Origin: Echinicola pacifica DSM 19836
GTDB taxonomy: Bacteria > Bacteroidota > Bacteroidia > Cytophagales > Cyclobacteriaceae
NCBI RefSeq assembly: GCF_000373245.1
Contig: NZ_KB890750.1
Location: forward strand, 631,759 to 695,758
Length of the DNA: 64,000 nt
Direction: 5' to 3'
The notes under the pieces are model-generated. The model worked only from the letters and a program-made list of their open reading frames with translations, ran no database searches and was not told the origin of the DNA. Shown piece by piece: positions 52,896 through 63,122 of this stretch. Every line of letters starts with the position of its first letter. Within the stretch, counting starts at the first letter, position 1. The position numbers and the translations under genes are program-made.

Positions 52896-53798
52896 ATGAA
52901 ATACTTACCTATAAAATTACTTGCTGTACTTGGCTTAGGACTTACGCTCTCTTGTGTAGAGGATGATGATCTTAATCCTGAAATTGTAATTCCTACCACG
53001 GAATTGCCAGAGAATTCTGTGGCATTCCTTACCACTTACTTCTCCGCCGAGACGGTAACTACTGCATCCAAAAAGACCAGTCCGGACCCCGATGATGACG
53101 GGTATTATGAAGTGCGCCTTAGCAATGGTGTGGAGATAGAATACAATCAAGAAGGTGATTGGGTGGAGATTGATAGTAATAATGGCCAGATCCCTGATGG
53201 GGTACTTCCGGTAAGTATGACGGATTATATTTCTCAGAATCACCCTAACCAGGTCATTGACAATGTGGATAGAGAGAGGTTTGGCAATACCGGCTATACA
53301 GGATATGAAGTGGAGCTAGAGCCATCTGAAATTGAGTTATACTTCGATGCTGAGGGAATGTATATTGGTCAGCACAAGCCGGATTATTATGATGTGGACA
53401 GCCATGATGACAAAATGAGCATCACTTATGGCCAGTTGCCAGCGTCTTCCCAGCAAATACTGGCAGATTTAGGAATCACTGAAAGTGCTAATCCTAAGGT
53501 TTACCAAAGCACCGACAATGATTTGGAAGACTATTACGAGGTAAAAACCGCCGAAGGTATTTCCATTGAATTCAATAAAGAAGGCAGCTGGACCTCTATT
53601 GAAGCAGAAACTACACCTTTGACTATTAGCTATTTTGAAGGAGTATTACCTGAGTCGATAACCAGTCATTTCTCTACCAACTATCCAAATGAGAAAATAG
53701 AAGAGGTAGAAATTACCGGCACCATCATCACGATAGAAACTACCACTGATAAGGATATTAAATACCGTACCGATGGTACATTCATCGGCGTATCTTAA
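52896..53798 (+). CDS. PepSY-like (DUF2874) domain lipoprotein
   Basis: 300 residues. The signal peptide ends in a lipobox (GLTLSC, Cys20), followed by a low-complexity linker. Three related units of about 80 to 90 residues follow, each with the pattern Y-x-V-x-L/T-x-x-G-x-x-I-E-F/Y-N-x-x-G-x-W and then LP-x-S, i.e. PepSY-like repeats (YYEVRLSNGVEIEYNQEGDW and YYEVKTAEGISIEFNKEGSW). Such proteins are periplasmic or surface lipoproteins, possibly inhibitors or binding proteins. Transcribed alone, converging with the oxidoreductase gene. Confidence 0.8.
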   Translation: MKYLPIKLLAVLGLGLTLSCVEDDDLNPEIVIPTTELPENSVAFLTTYFSAETVTTASKKTSPDPDDDGYYEVRLSNGVEIEYNQEGDWVEIDSNNGQIPDGVLPVSMTDYISQNHPNQVIDNVDRERFGNTGYTGYEVELEPSEIELYFDAEGMYIGQHKPDYYDVDSHDDKMSITYGQLPASSQQILADLGITESANPKVYQSTDNDLEDYYEVKTAEGISIEFNKEGSWTSIEAETTPLTISYFEGVLPESITSHFSTNYPNEKIEEVEITGTIITIETTTDKDIKYRTDGTFIGVS

Positions 53799-53820
53799 AG
53801 TCTAAAAAGGATATAAAAAT

Positions 53821-53854
53821 AAAGGCTGCTTCCTGTGGGGAGCAGCCTTTTATT
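53821..53854. terminator. Bidirectional terminator between PepSY-like and Gfo/Idh/MocA genes
   Basis: A 10-bp perfect stem (AAAGGCTGCT / AGCAGCCTTT) lies between converging stop codons, with T-rich DNA on both sides. Confidence 0.85.
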
Positions 53855-53857
53855 GTT

Positions 53858-55342
53858 TTATACTTTATAATATTGTTCCCAGCCTTTTCTAGGTGGCGGA
53901 CCTACCAGAAGTTCATTAGCAACTTTATTATTAGTGATCACTTTTTTGTCTCTGTCAAATTTCAATTTGGTATTTAGGCGTTGAGCAATGGTGCCCAAGG
54001 TAAACACCTGGCTCAGTGGGCCAGAGATGGAGAATGGAGAGCGCGTTTCTTCTTCGCCTTTACAAGCCAGAAGGAAATTGGCAAAATGATCAGAAGGGCT
54101 TTTAGGCACATCTGGAAGCTTGCCTTTCATTTCCCTCGCTTTTTCCTTAGGGATAATGGAAAGAGTACTTCCATGAGATCCACCTTTGAAGGTCAAGTCC
54201 TTGCTGTAAATAATTTTCCCTGGATTGAGTTTTGCAGGTTGGATCTTGCCTGTGCTAGCTGCAGGAATATCTGCGTCCAGTTCAGAAGTACCGTATCCTT
54301 CTGGCACCTCAGGTACATTATCCACTCCATCATACCAGGTTACATTGACCTTCGGCATATTACCACGTTTCGGGAATTTGAAGTCCAAGGTGCTGGATTG
54401 TGGGTAGAATAAAGGATTATGGCCTTCCAGCATAACCGGATCCACCTCATAGGGTAATCCAAGGTCCAGGAATTGGTGGAAGGTATCCATGATATGTGCT
54501 CCCCAGTCACCCAAGGCTCCCATACCGAAGTCATACCAACATCTCCATTGGCCATTGATATAGTCTTCATTATATTCATGGAATTGTGCGGTGGTCAACC
54601 AGGTATCCCAATCTAAAGTAGAAGGAATAGGCTGTCCAGCGGGGAACTTAGTCATGGAAGTATCCCAGCCATGCCATCTACGACGGCTATTCATATGACA
54701 GGTAATATCGGTCACATCCTTAATGATGCCAGCATCCACCCAAGCTTTGAACTGGAAATAATTGGCTTCAGAGTGGCCTTGGTTTCCCATTTGAGTTACC
54801 ACGCCATATTTATCTGCTGCTTTCATCAGCAGTTCGTTTTCCTGGAAAGTTCTCGCCAGAGGTTTTTCTACATACACGCCTTTGCCAGCAGCCATAGCCT
54901 CTATGGTGATAGGAAAATGGCTAAAATCAGGAGTTCCAACGGTAACTGCGTCAAACTCGCCGCTGATCTCGTCAAACATATCTCTGAAATCCTGGTATTT
55001 CTTGGCTTTCGGGAACTTACCAATAATTTCTGTGGTATGTGGAGCGCCCATATCGGTGTCACATAAGGCCACGACATTAGCCAGTCCGGTAGCTTGAATA
55101 GCATTGATCACCTGACCACCTCTGTTTCCGATGCCAATACACGCGATATTCACCTTATCACTCGGTACCACAGATGCGGCACGGATGATTTTCCCTTCCC
55201 TATCCCGTAAGGCAGGCTTGGAAAATAGAACATGGCTCGGCACTATGCTGATCGCCCCCATTGCTAAGGCGCCTTTCTTCAAAAAATCCCTTCTTTGTTC
55301 TCCAGCGGTGCTTGGCAATGTCTTTTTATCAGTTTTTTTCAT
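53858..55342 (-). CDS. Gfo/Idh/MocA-family oxidoreductase with Tat signal
   Basis: 494 residues. A twin-arginine signal (RRDFLKKGALAMGA) shows export in folded form with cofactor. The Rossmann NAD(P)-binding motif is CIGIGNRGGQVI, the E-K-P motif is VYVEKPLART and the catalytic region is NMGNQGHSEANYFQFK. Exported members of this family act on sugars, sugar alcohols or glycosides in the envelope of Bacteroidota and Planctomycetota. Substrate unknown; no sugar transporter is next to it. Transcribed alone. Confidence 0.92.
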   Translation of the reverse strand: MKKTDKKTLPSTAGEQRRDFLKKGALAMGAISIVPSHVLFSKPALRDREGKIIRAASVVPSDKVNIACIGIGNRGGQVINAIQATGLANVVALCDTDMGAPHTTEIIGKFPKAKKYQDFRDMFDEISGEFDAVTVGTPDFSHFPITIEAMAAGKGVYVEKPLARTFQENELLMKAADKYGVVTQMGNQGHSEANYFQFKAWVDAGIIKDVTDITCHMNSRRRWHGWDTSMTKFPAGQPIPSTLDWDTWLTTAQFHEYNEDYINGQWRCWYDFGMGALGDWGAHIMDTFHQFLDLGLPYEVDPVMLEGHNPLFYPQSSTLDFKFPKRGNMPKVNVTWYDGVDNVPEVPEGYGTSELDADIPAASTGKIQPAKLNPGKIIYSKDLTFKGGSHGSTLSIIPKEKAREMKGKLPDVPKSPSDHFANFLLACKGEEETRSPFSISGPLSQVFTLGTIAQRLNTKLKFDRDKKVITNNKVANELLVGPPPRKGWEQYYKV

Positions 55343-55633
55343 AATTTAATTTAGGTTAATACTATAGGCTTACTCATGAATTGACTAAAGCTCCCATTTG
55401 GCTATCGTTTGTTTGACACCTCAAGGTGTAAATAGTACCTTATGCTTCGTACTAATAAATACTGATCAGGAAACAAGATAAACCGATATAGCCTACAGTT
55501 AAGTTTTAGACAGTTTTTTAAAAATAGCTATTTTATTCATTTTATTTCAAATAAAACCTATAAAAAGCCATTGATTTCTGTTATACGGTAATATTTCCAA
55601 ATGAAAGCTAAACATTCCTTATATTCTGTAAAA
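55343..55633. other. Upstream region of the Gfo/Idh/MocA gene
   Basis: About 290 bp without a gene. At 55416-55429 there is an inverted repeat ACACCT-CA-AGGTGT, about 75 bp upstream of the ATG, which may be an operator. Confidence 0.4.
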
Positions 55634-55662
55634 TAAAAAACCACCTCATATCATGAGGTGGT
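55634..55662 (-). terminator. Rho-independent terminator of the beta-propeller protein gene
   Basis: A 9-bp perfect stem (ACCACCTCA / TGAGGTGGT) is followed on the minus strand by a T-rich tract, 27 bp past the stop. Confidence 0.85.
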
Positions 55663-55688
55663 CCTAAAAAATGGTTTTAACTACTTAT

Positions 55689-57461
55689 TTACTGCGTATT
55701 CTGATAGATGCTCACCGTTCCTGAAACTTCATTAGACACGATCAATAGGTCCTTGCCGTTAGGGCTTTTGTTTCTGTTCACGGTAATCAAGCCCTCAGGA
55801 GCAATATCGGTATCCCTTTGGATCCATTGCAGGAAATGTGGGGCACCTGGTGTGGACACATCATAGACCATCACCGCAGATACTCTCTCCAGACCGATGA
55901 AGGCGATTTGTCGCTCTCCAAATAGATCCAGAATGGCAGTAGACTCTGGCTCTGCTCCTTTGTCATCACTTCTTCCATCTGCCTCCCCTTCCGTGAGGCT
56001 ACTGGCATCATCATCTGTGTCCAAATTAAAATACTGAGGAGCATGCTCCAGAGTCTTGCGTGATATATCATCCCCGCTGTCAAAAACTAAACTCCCAGTC
56101 TCCGTCCAGATAGAGAAAGATCGGGCACCGTAACTATATAATATATCGTAATCCCCATCACCATCAATATCTCCTTGAGCGCTGGTCACTTTTAGTCTCC
56201 CCAATTGATCATCCTCCTGCAAAGTCGCCGCATCAGGAAAGGCTATAGGATCCAGTACCAGGTCCTTTACTCTCTCTTCCTCCGAATAGCCGTCGTAATC
56301 TCTCGAATCCCCTTCATTGGCAGTGATCAGATAGCCCACACCATTGGCCGTGAAATGACTCAATGCATCAGGATGATAAAATCCTAGCACTGGCCAGTTC
56401 TTCAATTCCATTATATCGTCTTTATTACTTGCATCTAGCTTATTGCTGGTGGCCATATGATCCTTCACCCCTAGCGGATAGACTTCCGTCACGGTGGCTG
56501 AGGCCAGGTCAATTCTAGCAATCCCATTATTTTCCTGAAGGGTCACCCAGGCTGTTTTCGAATCAGGAGAAACTGTGACATATTCCGGCTCCACGTCCAT
56601 CGCTAGTGAGGCACCCGGGCCAAAAACCCTGAACCCTGAGGCTCTCAAAGCATTTATTCGGCTATTAAAGGCGCTAAAATACGCATGGGCCACCGTGCCA
56701 TTCTCCAGATCTATCACACTTATAGAACCCTCTGGATCTATGGTATAATCATCATTGGGCTCACCCTCATTCGCCACGACGATATATTTACCATCAGGGG
56801 TGAAGGCCACCATATCAGGCAAGGCTCCTACTTCATATACCGCAATCTCCTGTAGGCTGGGAGTATCATATACTTTCACCTCTCCATTGAGCTGCTTATT
56901 ATCATTTTGTACCGCTACCGCTATCTTGCCCTGATACGCGGCTACACTATTTACCTTGCCCGCATCGATAAAACCAATTTCTGCAGGAGCAGAAGGATCA
57001 GCCAATTCCACCACCGTGATGCCTTCTTTTTCTGCATTGGTGATAAATAAGTGTTTGGACACCTCATCATATGCGCTGATCTCAGCCGCACTCAGTCCAC
57101 CTATATCAATGGTGGATAGGAATTCGAAATTTACCGCTGTATTATCGATCTCATCCGTGGCATTATCCACATATCCCTCGGGCTGCTCACAGGCTTCCAT
57201 CGACATGTCAGCGTTACCTAGTCCATCGCCATCCAGATCCTGATACCATAGACTCGCTTCACAATAGTCGCTGTCATCCTCATCATTGGCATTATCCACA
57301 TAGCCATTGGGCTGCTCGCAGGAGTTGACCATAGACTGGGGATTTCCCAATCCGTCATTATCCGCATCCTCATACCAGGCGGTAGGCGGGCAGATTTCTT
57401 CTTCCTTACAACTGAAGGCGATCACTATAACTACTAAAAATAAAGTAAAAGTGTGTTTCAT
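55689..57461 (-). CDS. Choice-of-anchor I family beta-propeller surface protein with two Ca-binding-type repeats
   Basis: 590 residues. A signal peptide with lipobox-like VIAFSC is followed by two repeats of about 40 residues (WYEDADNDGLGNP...GYVDNANDEDD and WYQDLDGDGLGNA...GYVDNATDEID), like thrombospondin type 3 / calcium-binding D-x-D-x-D-G-x-G units. The rest is a seven-bladed propeller-like domain of the choice-of-anchor I family (VVANEGEPNDDYTIDPEGS, TANEGDSRDYDGY, LLIVSNEVSGTVSIYQ). Relatives are secreted surface proteins, sometimes fused to phosphatases; no catalytic domain is seen here. Confidence 0.88.
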   Translation of the reverse strand: MKHTFTLFLVVIVIAFSCKEEEICPPTAWYEDADNDGLGNPQSMVNSCEQPNGYVDNANDEDDSDYCEASLWYQDLDGDGLGNADMSMEACEQPEGYVDNATDEIDNTAVNFEFLSTIDIGGLSAAEISAYDEVSKHLFITNAEKEGITVVELADPSAPAEIGFIDAGKVNSVAAYQGKIAVAVQNDNKQLNGEVKVYDTPSLQEIAVYEVGALPDMVAFTPDGKYIVVANEGEPNDDYTIDPEGSISVIDLENGTVAHAYFSAFNSRINALRASGFRVFGPGASLAMDVEPEYVTVSPDSKTAWVTLQENNGIARIDLASATVTEVYPLGVKDHMATSNKLDASNKDDIMELKNWPVLGFYHPDALSHFTANGVGYLITANEGDSRDYDGYSEEERVKDLVLDPIAFPDAATLQEDDQLGRLKVTSAQGDIDGDGDYDILYSYGARSFSIWTETGSLVFDSGDDISRKTLEHAPQYFNLDTDDDASSLTEGEADGRSDDKGAEPESTAILDLFGERQIAFIGLERVSAVMVYDVSTPGAPHFLQWIQRDTDIAPEGLITVNRNKSPNGKDLLIVSNEVSGTVSIYQNTQ

Positions 57462-57725
57462 GATTATAAAATTGGTTAAGGCACCAAAAATCGCCCTAGA
57501 AAAACCATTCTAAAAACACATCAGGTTACTAATAAGTTATGAATTGGAAATCAGGTAACAATGAATTAACCACCTCTATGGGGCATAGCCTTCACCAGCT
57601 TCTCAGCATCTTTTCTCCAGGACAGGAAGGCGCGCCATTCATCTTCCCTGATCATGACTCAGGGACTGCATCATTTGGATTGGATCTATTTATTTGCGCT
57701 CCGCGCCAAAAAAATGGCTTCTCTC

Positions 57726-58007
57726 CTAACGTAATACGTCCTTTATTTTTTCCTCCTCCTGAAATAGAGACTTGGCAAAGGGACATTGAGGAATGACATT
57801 GTAATTATGGTCACGGGCATAATCCACCAGATTCATCAGCAGCACCTTGCCGATGCCCTGCCCTCGATAATCTGGATTGACCTCGGTATGGTCGATCAAC
57901 ATCAAGAAATCATCAGCCATCGAATAAATCATTATTCCAGCCTCCTCTTCATCTTCCATCGCTATAAACCTACCGCCATTATTCTGTTTTTGGACATGAA
58001 CTTTCAT
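57726..58007 (-). CDS. Small GNAT-like N-acetyltransferase (YidJ-type)
   Basis: 93 residues, the short Acetyltransf_CG type. The acetyl-CoA-binding motif is NPDYRGQGIGKVLLMNLVDYA and the end carries the conserved IPQCPFAKSLFQE stretch. These small proteins lack the full GNAT fold and their substrate is unknown. Transcribed alone; a short intergenic region of about 260 bp separates it from the propeller protein gene. Confidence 0.9.
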   Translation of the reverse strand: MKVHVQKQNNGGRFIAMEDEEEAGIMIYSMADDFLMLIDHTEVNPDYRGQGIGKVLLMNLVDYARDHNYNVIPQCPFAKSLFQEEEKIKDVLR

Positions 58008-58351
58008 ATAAAAACTATTATAAGTTAGAAGAAATAAATCTATTTAAACTGATCCACTCAAAAAGCAAATTCTATGAAATGTCATCATCCTCTATGCTCC
58101 AGCAGAATAATAACGGGAGGAAAATACAAAAAATAAACCTGTAAACACCTCAAAATCAGACTTAAATTTCTTAGAATCTTTATAATCACCACTCCTATAA
58201 GCTTGGTGTAAGGCTCAGAAGATGGGAGGATAGCTATGGTCAAGGAAGAATACAGGGAGATAATTACTGCCTAATGGCACAAAAACAGGCATTCACCTGT
58301 ATAAAAAATAAGTAGTCATGGAGAGGAAATCACTAGTCAAAATAGAGGAAT
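58008..58351. other. Intergenic region between GNAT gene and pentose phosphate operon
   Basis: About 340 bp; no gene or notable structure. It must contain the promoter of the minus-strand GNAT gene. Confidence 0.4.
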
Positions 58352-58379
58352 AAAAAAGGGAAGCATATGCCTCCCTTTA
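58352..58379 (-). terminator. Rho-independent terminator of the pentose phosphate operon
   Basis: A 7-bp stem (AAAGGGA / TCCCTTT) encloses a small inner palindrome GCATATGC; a T-tract follows on the minus strand. It lies 25 bp past the pgl stop. Confidence 0.8.
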
Positions 58380-58404
58380 AATCTTATTATTAAAATGGTA
58401 TTCC

Positions 58405-59130
58405 TTAAGACTGACTCAGCTTCGAGGCTGCAGCCTCATCGACCAACCAGGTGAGTGAGCCATTTTCAGGCTTGATCATCTGAGAAGGATACTGATTAGG
58501 ATTTCTTTCCCCTTCCAGTACCTCGTATAGAGCAGAAGATTTATTTTCTCCAAACACAAAGAAGATGATTTCTCTGGCCTTATTGATCAATGGAGCCGTA
58601 AGGGTAATTCGGTGAATATCCTTTGACTTGAGGAAATACCCTTCCACCCACTTATCCTTTTCTTTTAGTACCTCGGTACCTGGAAATAAAGAGGCACAAT
58701 GTCCATCATCGCCCATTCCGAGCAGGATCAGGTCAAACTGCCCTTGTGCACCCAATTCTTTTTTAAGAAAGCCTTCATACTCCGCCGCTCTGGCTTCAGG
58801 AGTTATCCCTGCTGCCCACATAGGGTAGATTTTATTTTCAGGAATGGGCACATGATCCAGCAGGTTGGCATGGGCCATACCAGCATTACTTTGGTCATTG
58901 TCCAGGGGAACCCAGCGCTCATCACCCCAGAATACCACTACCTTATCCCAATCCACCTGGCTGCGATAGGGTTCGTTTCCTAGCAATTGATACAGCATGA
59001 CAGGTGAGCTGCCACCGGTCAGGGCCACGACAAATTTGCCGTTCTTACTGATGGCTGCTTTTGCGGCTTTCACGAACTGATCTGCGGCCACCTCTCCTAG
59101 AAGAGCGGGGTCTTTCTGTATATTTATCAT
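58405..59130 (-). CDS. pgl: 6-phosphogluconolactonase
   Basis: 241 residues of the NagB/DevB-type Pgl family. Motifs: VVALTGGSSPVMLYQ, FWGDERWVPLDNDQSN and LLGMGDDGHCASLFPG, the phosphate and sugar-lactone binding sites. It hydrolyses 6-phosphogluconolactone from the Zwf reaction. It is the last gene of the operon rpiB-gnd-zwf-pgl, starting 7 bp after zwf. Confidence 0.97.
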   Translation of the reverse strand: MINIQKDPALLGEVAADQFVKAAKAAISKNGKFVVALTGGSSPVMLYQLLGNEPYRSQVDWDKVVVFWGDERWVPLDNDQSNAGMAHANLLDHVPIPENKIYPMWAAGITPEARAAEYEGFLKKELGAQGQFDLILLGMGDDGHCASLFPGTEVLKEKDKWVEGYFLKSKDIHRITLTAPLINKAREIIFFVFGENKSSALYEVLEGERNPNQYPSQMIKPENGSLTWLVDEAAASKLSQS

Positions 59131-59137
59131 AATCTAC

Positions 59138-60643
59138 TTAGTCTTTTTGATGGTTTAATGCCCATACATGGCCATCTTTTGCGATTAATGCTTCGGCATT
59201 TTCTGGTCCCCAAGCTCCTGCGGCATAATTAGGGAAGTCCAGAGAAGGTCGATTTTCCCATACCTCTAGGATGGAAGTAATCACATCCCAAGCTTCCTCC
59301 ACCTGATCAGATCTCATAAACAAGGTGGGATCACCCCGCATAGCATCCAAAAGTAAGGTCTCATAAGCCTCAGGAGTCTGCGTACTGCAAGCATCATAAT
59401 CATAAATCATATCTGCTTGGTTCAGATTCATCTCTAAGCCGTGGCGCTTCACTGTAAACCTCAGACGTATATCCATCTGAGGCTGCAAGTTGATCGTCAG
59501 TCGGTTTGGCATCACGCTATCTCCCTGCTCCTTAGCAAAAGTACTATGCGGAACGGGTCTAAACTGGATGGTGACAGAGCTGGTTTTCACTGGCATGCGC
59601 TTACCTGTACGCAGGTAAAATGGCACTCCCTGCCATCTCCAGTTGTCCAAATAAAACTTAATAGCGGCATAGGTCTCTGTACCAGAGTTTTTGTCCACGC
59701 CTTTCTCCTCACGGTATCCGGGCACTTTCTTTCCTTCCACCCAGCCAGGGCCATACTGGCCTCTAACGGCAAATTTATGTACATCCTCGGTTTTGATACG
59801 CCTTACGGCACGCAGAACGTCAGCTTTTCTATTCCTGATTTCCTCCGCATCAAAGGACACTGGCGCTTCCATGGCGACCATGGTCAGTATTTGCAAGAGG
59901 TGATTTTGGATCATATCTTTCAATGCACCACTACCTTCATAGTAGCCGCCTCTATCCTCTACCCCCACCTGCTCGGCCACGGTAATCTGCACATAGTCTA
60001 TATAATTCCTATTCCACAAAGGCTCAAAAAGGGCATTGGCAAATCGGAAAGCAAGGATATTCTGCACGGTTTCCTTACCCAGGTAATGGTCGATTCTATA
60101 GATCTGCTCCTCTTTGAAGGTTCTGCGCAGCATATCATTCAGCTCAATGGCAGTTTCTTTATTAGTGCCAAAGGGTTTTTCGATAATGATCCGATCCTTA
60201 GTTTCATTGGCAGCAAGGCCCGATTCACTAAGGTTGAGCGTCACTGTTTCTATAAATCTCGGGGCCACAGAAAGGTAAAATAGCCTATTGGCTCTCTCTC
60301 CAAGCTCCTGATCGATCGTATCTAGTTTTTCTGCAAGCTCCTTATAGGAAGCTTCGTCATTTATATTGGACTCAAAATAGCTGATTGAGGGGCTAAAAGC
60401 CTCCCATTTTTCTGCTTTTGGCTTTCCACTTCGTGAAAATTCCGTTAGTCCTTCATGTAAGCGCTCACGATAAGCTTCATCATCCAGCTCGGTCCGACCC
60501 AGGCCGATGATGGCAAACTTATTTGGCATCCATCCATCCAGGTATAGGTTATAAAACGCCGGAACTAATTTTCTTTTGGCCAGGTCTCCTGTGCCTCCGA
60601 AAATCACGATAATGGTCGGTGTTGCCTTTTTCGTTGTTTTCAT
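59138..60643 (-). CDS. zwf: Glucose-6-phosphate 1-dehydrogenase
   Basis: 501 residues, standard length. The NADP-binding motif is [18 protein letters not shown] and the active-site signature is RIDHYLGKE with the IIIEKPFG strand before it. It makes 6-phosphogluconolactone and NADPH, the entry step of the oxidative pentose phosphate pathway. It lies 24 bp after gnd and 7 bp before pgl. Confidence 0.98.
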   Translation of the reverse strand: MKTTKKATPTIIVIFGGTGDLAKRKLVPAFYNLYLDGWMPNKFAIIGLGRTELDDEAYRERLHEGLTEFSRSGKPKAEKWEAFSPSISYFESNINDEASYKELAEKLDTIDQELGERANRLFYLSVAPRFIETVTLNLSESGLAANETKDRIIIEKPFGTNKETAIELNDMLRRTFKEEQIYRIDHYLGKETVQNILAFRFANALFEPLWNRNYIDYVQITVAEQVGVEDRGGYYEGSGALKDMIQNHLLQILTMVAMEAPVSFDAEEIRNRKADVLRAVRRIKTEDVHKFAVRGQYGPGWVEGKKVPGYREEKGVDKNSGTETYAAIKFYLDNWRWQGVPFYLRTGKRMPVKTSSVTIQFRPVPHSTFAKEQGDSVMPNRLTINLQPQMDIRLRFTVKRHGLEMNLNQADMIYDYDACSTQTPEAYETLLLDAMRGDPTLFMRSDQVEEAWDVITSILEVWENRPSLDFPNYAAGAWGPENAEALIAKDGHVWALNHQKD

Positions 60644-60667
60644 AGTTGCGTGTATGGGTTATTTGGG

Positions 60668-62080
60668 CTATGCGAGATCCGTTTGATCCCATTGTGCATG
60701 AAATAGCCCTTCTTTGTCTATTCTTTCAAATTGGTGGGCACCAAAGAAATCTCTCTGGGCCTGAATAATATTAGTGGACAAGCTCGCGCTGCGATAACTA
60801 TCAAAATACCCCAACGCAGCCATATAAGCTGGAAGTGGTACTCCCTTATCTATGGCTATTTTGGCCACTTTGCGGATAGATGCCTGTCTGCCTACCAAAT
60901 CTCGCCCAATTTCTTCATCTAACAAAATATTGGGTAAATTAGGATCGCGTTTATACGCCTTACGGAAGTCTTCCAGGCAGGCTGCACGAATGATACAGCC
61001 ACCACGCCAGATCTTTGCGACCTCCTCCAGGTTTAAGCCGTAATCATACTCCTTCGATGCCACCTTCAGCTGAGCCAGCCCCTGAGCATAGGTGCTGATC
61101 ATCCCAAAGTATAAGGCATCCTTCAGCTCCTCCTCTGTGATCTCCGGCTTGGAGTCCTCAGACCAGGTAAGCAGTTTTGAGGCGGCTATTCGCTCCTCCT
61201 TAAACTTAGAAATATCACGCATCAATACCGCCACATCTATTACCGGCACAGGTACCTGTAAGTCCATGGCATTTTGGGAAGTCCACTTGCCGGTGCCTTT
61301 GGACCTGGCTTGGTCCGCCACTAAGGTCACTAGCTGCTTTCCTGTTTCCTTATCCTTTTTCTTCAGTAAGGTAGCGGTGATTTCCACCAAAAAAGAATGA
61401 AGCTCCGTGCTATTCCACTGCTCAAACAATGATTGGATCTTATGATCTTCATAGCCTAAGCCCTTTTTCATAAGGTCATAGGTCTCGGCTATCAATTGCA
61501 TGATTCCATACTCGATGCCATTATGGACCATCTTCACATAATTTCCTGCGGATCCTCTGCCGAGATAGGTCACACATGGATCTCCATCCACCTTGGCAGC
61601 TATCGCCTCAAAAATAGGGCGCAAGCGCTCATAGGCTTGTGCATCTCCACCAGGCATCATACTTGGGCCTCTTCGAGCGCCATTTTCACCACCAGAGATA
61701 CCCATTCCAAAGAAGTGAATCCCTTTTTCGGCTAGCTCGGCATTGCGACGGTCGGTATCTGGGAAATAAGAGTTTCCTCCATCCACCAAAATATCTCCTT
61801 TTTCCAAAAAAGGAAGCATGGATCCAATAGCCGCATCAACAGGCCTTCCCGCAGGCACCAATAACATGATCGCTTTGGGTGCTTTTAGAGAGGCCATGAA
61901 GGCCTCTGCATCTGTGTATCCTTTGATCTGCTGCCCGGCGGCAGCGGCTTCTGTTAAGGCCTCAGCCTTTGCAGGATCCAAGTCCAAACCAGCAACAGCA
62001 AAGCCGTGGTCAGCCATATTTAGCAAAAGATTTTTGCCCATCACTCCTAACCCTACTATCCCAAAGTCAAATTGTTTCAT
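60668..62080 (-). CDS. gnd: 6-phosphogluconate dehydrogenase (decarboxylating)
   Basis: 470 residues, the long NADP-dependent type. The N-terminal Rossmann domain starts GIVGLGVMGKNLLLNMADHG; the substrate signature is GMGISGGENGARRGPSMMPG and the catalytic region is YVKMVHNGIEYGIMQLIAE. It converts 6-phosphogluconate to ribulose 5-phosphate, CO2 and NADPH. It sits between rpiB and zwf. Confidence 0.98.
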   Translation of the reverse strand: MKQFDFGIVGLGVMGKNLLLNMADHGFAVAGLDLDPAKAEALTEAAAAGQQIKGYTDAEAFMASLKAPKAIMLLVPAGRPVDAAIGSMLPFLEKGDILVDGGNSYFPDTDRRNAELAEKGIHFFGMGISGGENGARRGPSMMPGGDAQAYERLRPIFEAIAAKVDGDPCVTYLGRGSAGNYVKMVHNGIEYGIMQLIAETYDLMKKGLGYEDHKIQSLFEQWNSTELHSFLVEITATLLKKKDKETGKQLVTLVADQARSKGTGKWTSQNAMDLQVPVPVIDVAVLMRDISKFKEERIAASKLLTWSEDSKPEITEEELKDALYFGMISTYAQGLAQLKVASKEYDYGLNLEEVAKIWRGGCIIRAACLEDFRKAYKRDPNLPNILLDEEIGRDLVGRQASIRKVAKIAIDKGVPLPAYMAALGYFDSYRSASLSTNIIQAQRDFFGAHQFERIDKEGLFHAQWDQTDLA

Positions 62081-62116
62081 TCTTAATGTAATTGTGTAAT
62101 TATAATATAGGTGATT

Positions 62117-62572
62117 TTATTTCCTGAATTCTCGTTCCAAGGCTTCCACCTTTCGCAGGCGACGCTGAAAACGCTCTTTCTCCACATACTCGGCAGTCAG
62201 AAAAATCTCCACCAGCTCCTTGATCAATACACCGCCAATCACACGCCCGCCGAGACACATAAGGTTCATATTGTCGTGCTCCACACCTTGATGAGCCGAA
62301 TAGGCTTCTGTGATAAGGGCTGCACGTACCCCTGGTACCTTATTCGCCGCCACAGTCACCCCTACTCCACTGCCACAAATAGCGATGCCTTTGTCCACCT
62401 CTCCACTGACCAAGGCTAGCGCAAGGGGCTTTACCCTATCCGGATAATCATCACACTCGTCAAATTCATGGGCTCCAAAATCAGTCACCTCATATCCCTT
62501 CTCTGTCAAATAATCAAAAATCTCCTGTTTTTGGTCAAATCCTCCATGATCTGCAGCAATTCCTACTTTCAT
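62117..62572 (-). CDS. rpiB: RpiB/LacAB-family sugar-phosphate isomerase
   Basis: About 151 residues from ATG 62572 (MKVGIAADHGGFDQK); the open frame extends to 62644 but homology begins here. Conserved: AADHGGF at the N-terminus, CGSGVGVTVAANKVPGVRAA and the DNMNLMCLGGRVIG stretch. RpiB interconverts ribulose 5-phosphate and ribose 5-phosphate, which fits its place as first gene of the oxidative pentose phosphate operon, 36 bp before gnd. Confidence 0.94.
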   Translation of the reverse strand: MKVGIAADHGGFDQKQEIFDYLTEKGYEVTDFGAHEFDECDDYPDRVKPLALALVSGEVDKGIAICGSGVGVTVAANKVPGVRAALITEAYSAHQGVEHDNMNLMCLGGRVIGGVLIKELVEIFLTAEYVEKERFQRRLRKVEALEREFRK

Positions 62573-63122
62573 ATCTCTGCTATTTTTTGTCGGTGTATTT
62601 TCATAGTTTACAATAAATCCAGCCTTTGGCTCAAAGTTATGCAATGAATGTTCAAAAATAGTCTTTTTTTGATGAATCTAAGTCATTTCTACTGTCAATT
62701 CCTTTATTTACAATTAGCCGCTCTCCATTCGCCTATACAGGCATATCACGAAACTTTATTTCCCACATGACCCAACCGACCTTACTTATCCTTTAACCCT
62801 ATCGCTATCAATAGTTTATTGAAATGAGAGGCCATCCTTATCCCTTATGACTATGCCGTAGTGCTTCTGGTTTGCACACTATTTGGCGCCTCCTACTGCC
62901 CTTACAAATCCTTTCCTCTTCCAGAATTCCAAGAAGAGTAAAGACCATGCGCTGCAGTTTATTTTTTCTACTACTAAGTTCTGAAGACTGATTATTTTGC
63001 TTTCGATATCTCTAAAACCGAAAGAAGCATTCCGTTGATTGGTCCAAGATCAAGGCCTATAAATCTATGATCTTCCACTGGATTATTTTAAATTTACAAG
63101 CCTAGGTTACCAATGCTAAGTG
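62573..63122. other. Divergent region between rpiB operon and the right-edge membrane protein
   Basis: About 550 bp without a supported gene. The near part holds the rpiB promoter element listed separately; no other structure recognised. Confidence 0.4.
62632..62639 (-). promoter_or_regulatory. Bacteroidota -7 promoter element for the pentose phosphate operon
   Basis: TAACTTTG on the minus strand matches TAnnTTTG, 59 bp before the rpiB ATG. It lies inside the frame extension of rpiB, which supports the downstream start at 62572. No good -33 element. Confidence 0.45.

Noticed and set aside
59441..60283. 280-codon open frame antisense to zwf
   Set aside because: The sense strand encodes a full-length glucose-6-phosphate dehydrogenase; the antisense product has no recognisable feature.
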